Origin: Polysphondylium violaceum
Taxonomy: Eukaryota > Evosea > Eumycetozoa > Dictyosteliales > Dictyosteliaceae
DNA: 24,160 nt
Reading direction: 5' to 3'
NCBI GenBank assembly: GCA_000277445.1
Contig: AJWJ01000363.1
Location: forward strand, 1-24,160
Both the position numbers and the translations under genes were made by a program. Of the stretch, positions 1 through 8,931 are shown one piece after another (within the stretch, counting starts at the first letter, position 1; each line of letters opens with the position of its first letter). The notes beneath the pieces are model-generated. The model was not told the origin of the DNA. It searched no databases and worked only from the letters and a program-made list of their open reading frames with translations.

Positions 1-84
1 GACTTCCCAGACTTCCCATCCGATTTCCCAAAGCCAAGTTTCCCACCAGGTTGGATGAAAGCTAAAGAAGAAAAAACCAACTAA
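1..84 (+). CDS. C-terminal end of an unknown protein (partial)
   Basis: Frame 1 is open from the window edge to a TAA at 82-84 and encodes 27 residues. The end is rich in Phe-Pro (three DFP units, then FPPGWMKAKEE). Base composition drops sharply to AT-rich sequence right after the stop, as expected at a dictyostelid gene end, and C/G in third positions is common within it. The rest of the gene lies outside the window. I do not recognise the family; the short Phe-Pro-Asp repeat suggests a disordered or binding tail, which is inference only. Confidence 0.6.
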   Translation, partial: DFPDFPSDFPKPSFPPGWMKAKEEKTN

Positions 85-463
85 AATGGTCTTCACACTA
101 ATACTAAATCTTATGATTTGTATTCATCTCTTAAACTTAAACCAAAAAAAAAAACACAAAAACAATATCTAAATTACATTATTCTTTTACCTTAACAATA
201 AATAAATTTCACAATTTTTTTTAAATCACTCTTGTGTCTGTCAAATATTTGAATCAGGCAATGAATAATATCATCCAACAAACATGATCTATTCTCATTG
301 CCAAAGATAGATTTTCATTAAATAATACACTCTCTTGGATATATCGTAAAAATAATATGACTCTAAAGAGTAAATTACTATTGTGTTTATTGCTATACAT
401 TGATTATAGGTATTGTTTTATCGTATCACTATAACCATTTCATTACTATTGTTATTATTATTA
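85..463. other. AT-rich intergenic stretch between convergent genes
   Basis: This holds the 3' flanks of the partial gene on the left (+) and of the small gene on the right (-). It is A/T-rich with short homopolymers and an ATT-type repeat near 450-465. I see no open frame with coding character, no tRNA-like fold and no repeat shared with the rest of the window. Confidence 0.6.
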
Positions 464-781
464 TTAAATATCAAAACTATTTGGGATTGCACTATTTATA
501 TCATTTGCTATATCGTTTCCTAAATATTGAGTTTCAGCAGGCTGAGTACCGCCAATCATAGGTTGAAAAGATTGAATAAAAGCATTGAAAAATGCACTGA
601 TTGAAGCACTAAATATACCACGAAGCACTTGATTGAAAAAGAATCTCAATGTTGATTCTTTTTTCTTTTTAGGTTTAGATTGATTGGCTGGTATGGCTCT
701 TGCTACATTCTCTTGATACAATTGAAAATATTCATCAATGTTTCTTTGATTCATTGAAAATGAATATTCATTTGATTCCAT
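464..781 (-). CDS. Small hypothetical protein, 105 aa
   Basis: A single open frame with ATG at 779-781 and TAA at the left end. Its base composition is clearly less AT-rich than both flanks and its codon choice (CAA, AAT, GAA, TCA) matches neighbouring genes, so it is probably real. Residues 1-34 are polar with Asn, Gln and Tyr. A basic patch KPKKKK (about 36-41) is followed by a Phe- and Ser-rich segment (about 45-75) that could be an amphipathic helix or weak membrane anchor. The tail is acidic and Asn-rich. No known domain is recognised. It is divergent from the purine gene (start 1603) and may share its promoter region. It could instead be one exon of a longer gene. Confidence 0.6.
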   Translation of the reverse strand: MESNEYSFSMNQRNIDEYFQLYQENVARAIPANQSKPKKKKESTLRFFFNQVLRGIFSASISAFFNAFIQSFQPMIGGTQPAETQYLGNDIANDINSAIPNSFDI

Positions 782-1194
782 TATTAATGATAATTATCAT
801 ATGTTGGTGATCTGCGATGATGATGAAAATGCAAAAAAAATTAATCACAAAAAAAAAAAAAAAAAAAANAAAAAAAAAAAAAAACACACACATTTTTGGT
901 GTTTATAATATGAAATGTGGTCTCAGTATTTCATCTCAACAGGGTATTCTTTTCATACCTAGTTTTGTCATATATACTACTATTATTGGTGATAATAAAA
1001 GGTAGAGTGATAAAGTATCATTTTATAGGATTCTTTTTTATCCCTACAGATTAAAAAAGGAAGCGAATAAGTGCGAAATGCCGAAAAAGTATAACAAAGA
1101 CGCCTTTTCAAAAAAAAAAATTTTAAATTAAAAAAAAAAAAAAAAAAAAAAAACCTTATGATGTTCTTGATCGGTCGTTTTTTAAAAAAAAGAT

Positions 1195-1215
1195 AAACTT
1201 TTCCCGAAAGGCCTC
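1195..1215 (+). promoter_or_regulatory. Recurring AAACTTTTCCCGAAAGG-type motif, copy 1
   Basis: AAACTTTTCCCGAAAGG followed by CCTC sits about 390 bases upstream of the purC/E start. It matches 18684-18704 at 18 of 21 positions, and the core recurs at 24004-24016. In DNA this AT-rich, a shared run with CCC and GG is unlikely by chance, but no known factor is assigned. Confidence 0.3.
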
Positions 1216-1542
1216 ATTTATTTTACAACTTTATAAATAGGAGTAAAGTGTAAAGTATACTAATAATTAATTGTTTTTCTTAAGTGTATCTCGATATTCT
1301 TTCAATCATATTCATCTATAGTTATCTATATTTCATACAAAAAAAATATACTCACACCACGCTCACACACTTTTATGTTGAACAACATATTTTTCAAATA
1401 TTCATTCATTTTGCAAAAATTACACTCATTTATATGAATAAAAATTTAATAAATTAAATTAATTCATCATATAAAAATAGTTTTTGTTTTATATATTTAT
1501 ATCTTTTTTAGTTTACTTTTGACTTAATATATTAACAATAAC

Positions 1543-1569
1543 AATAATAATAATAATAATAATAATAAT
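1543..1569 (+). repeat. AAT trinucleotide microsatellite (9 units)
   Basis: Nine uninterrupted AAT units in the 5' leader region of purC/E. Such runs are typical of dictyostelid noncoding DNA and also underlie the Asn runs in proteins. Confidence 0.9.
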
Positions 1570-1602
1570 CAACAATATATATTAAATAGAAAACATAAAA
1601 AA

Positions 1603-4600
1603 ATGTCAAATATTGATACTAGTGATAAAACATTTTTGGCATCTGGTAAAACAAAGACCATCTATCAACTAAATAAAGATGATCAACATGTTTTAATCGT
1701 TTCAAACTCTGCTATCACTGCTGGTGATGGTGCTAAAAAAGATATCCTCCCAAACAAAGATATTTATTCTAATACAACTACCTGCAATGTATTTAAAGTA
1801 TTTCAATGTGCTGGTATTAAAACTCATTTTGTGAAACAAGTAAGTAGATATAGATAGATAGATCGACAGATATATAGATAATAAGAGAGAAAGAAAGGTA
1901 TTAACATAATAAATAACAATAATAATAGGAGCAAAATAATAGTTTTATTGCAAAGAAATGTTCAATGATTCCATTGGAGGTCATTGTTAGAAGACTTGCC
2001 ACAGGATCTTATTTAAAGAGAAATACACAAGTTAAAGAAGGTACACGTTTTAATCCTTGTTTAATTGAATTTACATTTAAAGATGATGTTCAACATGATC
2101 CATTGGTCACCGAACAAGATATTTTGGAAATGAATTTAAAGATTGGTGGTGTTTCCATTACTTCAAAGGTTTTATCTCAAATTAGACATATTGCAAATCA
2201 AGCTTTTGAAGCTTTGGAGAAAGCTTGGCAATCAGTCGACGTTGTTTTGGTTGATTTTAAAGTAAATTTATATTCATCAACAGGTATCCTTATCAATTTT
2301 GATTTTTAAATACTAATCAATATCTCTCTATACTATACTATTAGGTTGAATTTGGTGTTACAAGTACAGGTGAGATTATTTTGGCAGATGTTGTTGACAA
2401 TGATTCATGGAGAATTTGGCCACATGGTGATAAGAATCAAATGAAAGATAAACAAGTGTATCGTAACATTCCATTAACAGGATCAACTGAAGGTGGTGAA
2501 CAAAAAGTAAATACTCTTTCTCAAGAACAAGTTAAAAAGATTGAAGAAAACTATGCCTGGGTTGCAAATCAAAGTGCAAAATTGGCTGAATATGCCTCTA
2601 CTCATTCAAACAATACACCAACTTCATCGGTATAAATCATAAACATATTAGTATATAATTATAAAACAAAAGTATATAAATACATATATCTAACATCACA
2701 CTTTTCATATCATTCCCTCAAAATACCAACAATAATAAACAATCATCAATTTTAAAATCATATTCCTCCTCCTCACACGTTGATTATCTAGAGATTAAAT
2801 GTAAATAACAATAACAATACTATAAATTCACCACATTCATCACAACAAAATATAACAACATCAGCAACAACCACAAGTCAATCAACATCACCAATTGTAG
2901 GTATTATTATGGGCAGTCAATCTGATTGGGAAACAATGAAGTAAGTAAATTTAATTAATTTGTTGCCATCTATGTCTAGTAGTATTGATATTAATGGTCA
3001 ATATAATTACACAGATTAGCAGCAAATACATTAACAACATTAGCAGTACCATTTGAAACTAGAATTGTATCAGCTCACAGAACACCAGATAGATTATTTG
3101 AATATGCAAAGAGTGCTAAAAGCAGAGGATTAAAAATAATTATTGCAGGTGCAGGTGGTGCTGCTCATTTACCTGGTATGGTGGCTGCTTTAACACCATT
3201 ACCAGTGTTTGGTGTACCTGTACAATCTAGAACATTGAGTGGTGTTGATAGTTTATTATCTATTGTTCAAATGCCAGCTGGTATTCCCGTTGGTACTGTT
3301 GCCATTGGTGCTGCCGGTGCAACTAATGCTGCTCTATTAGCTGCCGCCGCTTTGGCCCCATGGTATCCAACCATTGAAACAAATTTAGATATCTATCGTA
3401 AAAAACAAACAGATGCTGTTGCCGAGTGTCCAGTTGATGGTGGTGCTCCAACTCATCAACCAACTGTTCATGATAGTGTTTCAACCTTTTCTAGCTTACT
3501 TTCAGCTGCCAACAGCAACAACAATAACAATAACAACAATACAGTTGTTACACCATTACCTCAACATATTCATCCAATTATTACTCAACAACAACAACAA
3601 AACAATCAATTAGTATCACCTATCAGATCACAATCACCTTTACCTTCTGGTAATGGTAGTAATATTAGTAGTGATAAAACACCAATGTCATCATTTATAC
3701 TCTCTACAACTAGACCATCTGCATTGGTATTGCCACCAAACTCTGTTATTGGTATTTTGGGTGGAGGCCAACTCGCCCGTATGATTGCCATTGCAGCTGC
3801 ACAATTGGGATACAAAACTCATATCTTTTGTCCAGAAAATGATCCATCGGCATCACACGTATCAACATTTTACACCAAAGCCAACTACAACAACTATAGT
3901 GCTCTCGATACATTTGCCAAACAAGTCAACGTTGTCACCTATGAATTTGAAAACATTATGGTTGAACCAGTCGAATACTTGACTAAAAAACTTGCAGTAT
4001 TCCCTGACCCAAAGATCTTGAAAACCTGTCAAGACAGAGTGATGGAAAAATCATTTATCCAATCACTTGATATCCCCACTGCCAAATTTGAGCCAATCGA
4101 CTCTATTGAATCTCTCAGAGAAGCCGTTCAAAAGATTGGCTATCCCTCCATCTTGAAATCCAATACAATGGGCTACGATGGAAAGGGCCAAATTAAACTC
4201 AGTGACGATATTGATCTCGAGAAAGCATGGAAAAAAGTAACCTCTGAAGTCAATGTCTCCCAAGCCATTTTGGAACAATACATTGAATTTGAATCTGAAG
4301 CCTCTATCATTGTAGCACGTGGTCTTGATAATACCGAAGTCTGTTTCCCATTGGTTACCAACAAACATCGTAACCATATCCTTCGTCAAACCATTGCACC
4401 AGCACAACTACCAGAATATGTTCACAAGGACGCCAAAGAAATTGCCACAAAGATTGCCAAATCTATTGGATTGGTTGGTGTTTTGGCCGTAGAGTTGTTT
4501 GTTGTCAGAGACACCGCCACCGATACCTACAAGTTACTCGTCAATGAATTGGCACCACGTCCACACAACAGTGGTCATTGGACCATCGAGGGTTGTGTTA

Positions 4601-4863
4601 CCAGTCAATTTGAACAACTGGTTAGATGTGTTTGTGGACTTCCTTTGGGTTCCGTTGATTTTATGAGATCCATTAGTGAAAAAGAATATTTAAAACAAAA
4701 TCTCCAACCAATTGTCATGACAAATTTACTTGGCAATGAAGTTGATCAATGGGAAAAACAATTGTCAACCAAAGGTTCTCATCTTCATATCTATGCCAAA
4801 GGTGATGCAAGAGATGGTAGAAAAATGGGTCATTTTACTTTAATCCCATCAGAAGATAAATAA
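1603..4863 (+). CDS. purC/E: Trifunctional purine enzyme PurC-PurE-PurK: SAICAR synthetase plus two-part AIR carboxylase, 950 aa
   Basis: Five exons: 1603-1839, 1929-2261, 2345-2629, 2792-2940, 3015-4863; they join in frame to 950 codons plus stop. Introns are 89, 83, 162 and 74 bp with GT..AG ends. Residues ~1-265 are SAICAR synthetase ([22 protein letters not shown]). Residues ~321-480 are class I PurE: GSQSD at 326-330, SAHRTP at 354-359, then [12 protein letters not shown]. An Asn/Gln/Ser linker (~480-575) leads to PurK, an ATP-grasp N5-CAIR synthetase (GGGQLAR at 584-590, YEFENI at 644-649, a C-terminal [12 protein letters not shown]). Together these would convert AIR to N5-CAIR, CAIR and then SAICAR in the cytosol. 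D. discoideum has a similar fusion (997 aa). Animal PAICS lacks PurK, and fungal Ade2 has PurK before PurE. The start has an A-rich context. The gene converges on lrrA, with AATAAA at 4862-4871. Confidence 0.93.
1846..1880 (+). repeat. GATA-type microsatellite in intron 1 of purC/E
   Basis: Imperfect AGAT/GATA repeats begin a few bases after the 5' splice site and fill much of the 89-bp intron. Confidence 0.75.
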
Positions 4864-4946
4864 TAAATAAACATAGAGATATATATTTTTTTGAAAAAAT
4901 AAACTTTATTAATTATTATAAATATAAAAATACTAGAATGATTTAT

Positions 4947-6491
4947 TTATTTCTTTTTACCATCTGGTTCATCTTGAACAATACCAAGACCACTTACTTT
5001 TCCTTTTCTGCCTTCTTTTTCATTTGCTTTTAACCATTTAATAATGGCATCGGTACCTTTCATTACAATTGGATTTGGTGGAATGGTCAATGGATTGTGA
5101 CCAACATCAAGAATGGTTAATTGAATTAAATCACCAAATTCCCATGGTAATTCAGTCAACATATTATGACTGAGATCAATTTTAGTACAATTTTTAAGAC
5201 CATTGAGGGTGGTTGGTAATTCAGAGATTTCGTTACTCTTGAGATCAGCGATTTGCAATTCACCCAAGTTACCAAAAGAGGGAGGAAGAGAAGTTAATTT
5301 ATTACCAGATAAATTAATTTTAGTGAGACCAGTGAGTTCACCAATCTCTACGGGAACGGCAGCCAATTGATTGTTTGAGCATTCAAATTCTTTGAGGTTT
5401 TTCATATTTGAGATTTCGGGTGGGAGGGCAACCAAAAGATTTGCAGACAATAATAATTTCTTTAAATTTACAAGTTTACCAATTTCAGAGGGAATGTTAT
5501 CAATGGTTAATTTGTTTGATCTGAGATCGAGGGTGTGAAGATTGATCAAGTTACCAATTTCTCTTGGAACGATTCTCATATTGTTACCAAATAAATCCAA
5601 ACGTTGGAGATTGATAAGAGTGGCGATATCATAGGGAATTTCTTTGAGTTGAGGGTTATCTCTGATATCCAATTCAATCAATTCGGACAAGAGACCAAGA
5701 CCAATGGGTAAATGAGTGATTTGAAGATTTCTAATAGAGAGTTTCTTTAATTGACGCAAGTTTGAAAGTTGTGGAATGTAGGCAAGTGGTGGATTAACTT
5801 TGAGATCGAGGTCAGTGAGTGAAACCATGTTTGAAAGATCTTCTGGAAGTTGTTGAAGTTTGTTGAAACCAACGTTAAGAGTAGCTAAAAGACCAAGAAG
5901 AACGATTTGATTAGGAAGAAGAGTGAGTTGATTAGAGGAAACATCCAACTCAGTGAGTTTAACCCAACCAGAAATCTCTTGTGGAAGTGATTTCAATTGA
6001 TTCTTTGATATATTAAATGTTTGAAGATTATAAAGTTTACCATACTCGAGTGGGAATGATTGTAATTGATTATCAGAGAGATCTAAAAATTCCAATGCCT
6101 CACATTGTGAAATTTCCACTGGTAAATCATCCAATTGATTGCTACTGAGATCAAGTCTGGTGAGATTCTTGAGACTACCAATCTTTGGTGTCAATGGTGA
6201 GAAAAAGAGTTTGTTGTTTGACAAGAAAAGTTGTTTGAGTGTAGAGAGTTCTCCAATCTCTGGTGGCACATAATTGATACGATTCTTTGAGAAATCGATA
6301 ATCTCTACTTTGCCAAGTTTACCAATCTCTTCTGGAATGGTGACGAGATCATTCTCTGATAACAACAACTCTTTACATTGTAATGCACCAATGGTTGGTG
6401 GCAATTTATCAATGTTCATCTTTCTGAGATCAACAATCTCTCTCTTTTTATATTTAGAGGATTTTAATTCACTTGATAAGTTTCCTCCCAT
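4947..6491 (-). CDS. lrrA: N-myristoylated leucine-rich repeat protein, LrrA-like, 514 aa
   Basis: Intronless frame of 514 codons. The protein starts MGGNLSSELK: Gly2 and Ser6 fit the N-myristoylation consensus, so membrane attachment is likely. From about residue 20 to 485 it is almost entirely ~23-residue leucine-rich repeats of the form LxxLDLSxNxLxxLPxEI, about twenty in all, with no kinase, GTPase or other catalytic domain. The tail is Lys-rich. Length and N-terminus match Dictyostelium LrrA (about 510 aa), described as a cytoskeleton-remodelling protein needed for multicellular morphogenesis. The role here is inferred from that resemblance. The upstream region (to 7384) carries two G-box-like GGGTGTGTG elements. 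The gene converges on purC/E with about 80 bp between stop codons; AATAAA on the minus strand overlaps the stop region. Confidence 0.85.
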   Translation of the reverse strand: MGGNLSSELKSSKYKKREIVDLRKMNIDKLPPTIGALQCKELLLSENDLVTIPEEIGKLGKVEIIDFSKNRINYVPPEIGELSTLKQLFLSNNKLFFSPLTPKIGSLKNLTRLDLSSNQLDDLPVEISQCEALEFLDLSDNQLQSFPLEYGKLYNLQTFNISKNQLKSLPQEISGWVKLTELDVSSNQLTLLPNQIVLLGLLATLNVGFNKLQQLPEDLSNMVSLTDLDLKVNPPLAYIPQLSNLRQLKKLSIRNLQITHLPIGLGLLSELIELDIRDNPQLKEIPYDIATLINLQRLDLFGNNMRIVPREIGNLINLHTLDLRSNKLTIDNIPSEIGKLVNLKKLLLSANLLVALPPEISNMKNLKEFECSNNQLAAVPVEIGELTGLTKINLSGNKLTSLPPSFGNLGELQIADLKSNEISELPTTLNGLKNCTKIDLSHNMLTELPWEFGDLIQLTILDVGHNPLTIPPNPIVMKGTDAIIKWLKANEKEGRKGKVSGLGIVQDEPDGKKK

Positions 6492-6630
6492 TCTTTTTTA
6501 TTTATATATAGATAGATATATAAATATACTGTGACGGTATTAATAGATTTCTTTAGAAAATAAAAAAAAGTGATGTGTGATTTTTTGTTATATAAATAAT
6601 TTTTTTTAAAAAAATATTAAACTGTTGGAA

Positions 6631-6642
6631 GGGTGTGTGTTG
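6631..6642 (+). promoter_or_regulatory. G-box-like element GGGTGTGTGTTG
   Basis: It lies about 140 bp upstream of the lrrA ATG (on its opposite strand). It resembles the GT-rich G-boxes bound by Dictyostelium GBF, which controls post-aggregative genes. The match is by eye. Confidence 0.35.
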
Positions 6643-6710
6643 AAAGTGAGAATGTATATTTGAAATAAATAATAATAATACAAAAATAATAAAAATAAAA
6701 AAAAGATTGA

Positions 6711-6737
6711 TTTTGGGGTGTGTGTGTTTTGAGGGGG
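6711..6737 (+). promoter_or_regulatory. G-box-like element, TTTTGGGGTGTGTG followed by TGTTTTGAGGGGG
   Basis: The strongest G/T-rich box in the window, about 220-245 bp upstream of the lrrA ATG. Paired G-boxes at this spacing are typical of GBF-responsive promoters in Dictyostelium; binding here is inferred. Confidence 0.4.
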
Positions 6738-7384
6738 ATTGCTTGAAATAGTTTTTTTATTTTTGAAAAAAAGAAGTAAGAAAAAAAAAAAAAAAAAGTA
6801 AAAATAAATAGAAAAAAAAGGCATGCAACCTTTAGAATGGCTCGGCACCCTAATATAGGTAATTTCATAGTCCTCATATTGGTTTTGGTGTAACGTTTAA
6901 CAAACATTCTACTCAAGCATAAGTCTTTGTCTCAAGATAAATAGATCTTCAATGAATTGATTAAATAAACTCGAATAACATATGTTTACTACGAAACAAA
7001 AAAGAAATCACCGTTCTTATGCCAAGGTTTACATTAAAAGGCTTGTCAGAAGATGATCATTCACTATTTTGCTTTTCAATAAAAATCTTATTATTCGTCG
7101 TTAATTTGTTTATGAGAAAATTTTAATAGTGAAAATGTAAAAAAGAGGATCACACCCCTATTTTGGAGAGCGCAAAATTTGAATTTTCAAAAAAAAACAA
7201 AAAAATTGAAAAAAAAAACCGTTAAAAAATTGCAAAATTTTCATCACGAAAAATCTGTTGATGATTGCCTGTTGTTTATTACATCAATAGTGTACCTCCA
7301 ATTAATTAAACTAAACAATTACAATTATTATTTATTTATTCTATAAAATAGTTTGACCCCAATAATCATAACAAAACACACACA

Positions 7385-8737
7385 ATGTATACTATGCCAT
7401 CATTTTTCAAACCATCATCTGGTCTAAAAGATGTAATTTCACTCTATGGAAACACCAATAACAACAACAACAGCAACAACAGCTCTACACCTGCTGCAAC
7501 AGATGCTACACCTGCTGCTACAACACCTCAAATAACCACACCAATTAAAAAGAAACAAGAAACAATCATTAATAAAACTCCAACCAAAACTCTTAATGAA
7601 CGTCACTCGAGTAGCAGTGAAGATGACGATGAAGAGGAAGAATCAAAAACCCTAAGAGTTTTAAGTAGTTCCCCAAATAGTCCAGTAGGTATTACTTTCG
7701 AGTCTCTCGTCTTATATCATAATAATAACTAACCAACAAATATTTAAACTAGAACTTTAAGAGCCCAAAGAATAAAACATCATCATTAAAACAAAAAAGA
7801 TTTAAAAACATTGTAAATCAATTGCCAGCTATTAAATCTATGGATGATGTTGTCAAGCTTCAAGAAGAGATTACAGAAAACAGAGACAAAATATCAATGT
7901 TGCAACAACAACTCAACACAGTTCAAAAGGAAAAATCAAATATTGAAACAGAGAAACAAACTCTTTTACAACAATTAAAAGACTTGGAAAACAAAATTGA
8001 AACCACTCAAGCCAGAGAAAAAGAGACACTCGAGAAATTGGAAGAGATGGAGATTTTAAACAACAAGACCATCGAATCACTTCATCAAGAATTTGATTCA
8101 AAAATGTCTAGAATTAGAGTTGAAAAAACCATTAGCGATAATCTTAAACACCAAGAAATCGTTTCTCTAAAGGATCAACTCTCACTCTTGGCCACTCAAA
8201 ACCAACTCTCTAAACAACAATTGGAAAAAGCTCAATTGGAAAACGATGAAAAGGCCAATACAATTAAAACCAAAACCAATTTAATTGAATCCCTTGAATC
8301 TGATATTCAACAATCAAATCAATCAAATCAAGAAATGAATATTACTTTAAATTCAACAAATGAGACTTTAAAAAATGTTAGAAAAGAGTATGTATAAAGT
8401 TGGATATTTATTAAAATTTAACCCACAACCAATACTAATAATAATACTACTATATAGATTATTTTATTCATCTTGTTTGGCTATAAAATTAGATATGGTT
8501 ATGTCAAATAAACCATGTAATATTTCTACTCAAGATCTTTGGGAAGTTGCTGAATCTCAACAAATTACACCTGCTAATTTTGCTAAATGGATCACTCAAA
8601 AGTTGATGGAATATCAAAACAATATGCCACCACCAAGTCCAATGAAACAAATTTCAACTAAAAACACCACCACCACCACTACTACAACTACAACTTCTAC
8701 TGGTAAATCACCAAAAAGAAATTCTAAAAAGAAATAA
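7385..8737 (+). CDS. Coiled-coil protein of unknown function, 404 aa
   Basis: Three exons, 7385-7684, 7753-8387 and 8458-8737, join in frame (404 codons plus stop). Intron 1 uses GTAGGT, the only donor in phase with the acceptor; intron 2 uses GTATGT. Residues 1-100 are disordered, with Asn, Ala/Thr and an acidic SSSSEDDDEEEE stretch. Residues ~130-311 form a long heptad-rich coiled coil (Leu, Gln, Glu, Lys). A compact segment ~326-366 (STQDLWEVAESQQ, ANFAKWITQKL) looks folded and is not recognised. The tail has a Thr run and ends basic (SPKRNSKKK), a possible nuclear signal. It could be a cytoskeletal, centrosomal or golgin-like tether, but nothing seen decides this. The start ATG lies after ACACACACA; a second ATG is three codons later. 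Confidence 0.75.
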
Positions 8738-8931
8738 GTAATATTACTTGTTGTTGGACAAAACAAAGCTACTCATATCTATATATATTTAACATATAAT
8801 AATTTTAAATATACAAATAAAAAATTAAATAAAAACAAAAACACAACATATTCTATTATATAAAAATACACAATTGCGAAAAAAAAGATTTATTTGTATT
8901 TCAAACTAATATTATATACTAATGACACTAT

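Larger units (their letters stand above)
782..1602. promoter_or_regulatory. Divergent promoter region between the 105-aa gene and purC/E
   Basis: No coding content is supported. The apparent frame at 817-1005 runs through a poly-A tract (about 849-884) containing an undetermined base (N at 869) and is rejected. There is a second long poly-A at about 1129-1153. A less AT-rich patch at about 1050-1110 and the motif at 1195-1215 are candidate control elements. An AAT trinucleotide run ends about 33 bases before the purC/E start codon. Confidence 0.5.
6492..7384. promoter_or_regulatory. Divergent promoter region of lrrA and the coiled-coil gene
   Basis: About 890 bp without a supported gene. The lrrA-proximal part holds two G/T-rich boxes (6631-6642, 6711-6737). 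The middle (about 6820-7140) is less AT-rich than ordinary intergenic DNA and contains only very short open frames (for example ATG at 6823 and 6837). 7140-7250 has GC patches amid A runs. Apparent minus-strand frames through 6606-6916 are poly-T artefacts. Confidence 0.5.

Noticed and set aside
817-1005. 62-codon plus-strand frame
   Set aside because: It crosses the poly-A tract with an N, giving a Lys run, and lies in a divergent promoter. No coding composition.
4063-4407. Minus-strand frames within the PurK region
   Set aside because: They oppose a clearly conserved ATP-grasp domain and have no independent support.
6606-6916. Two overlapping minus-strand frames rich in Phe and Tyr
   Set aside because: They come from T-rich tracts and overlap the lrrA promoter boxes; the only coding-like part (first ~25 residues) is too short to support.
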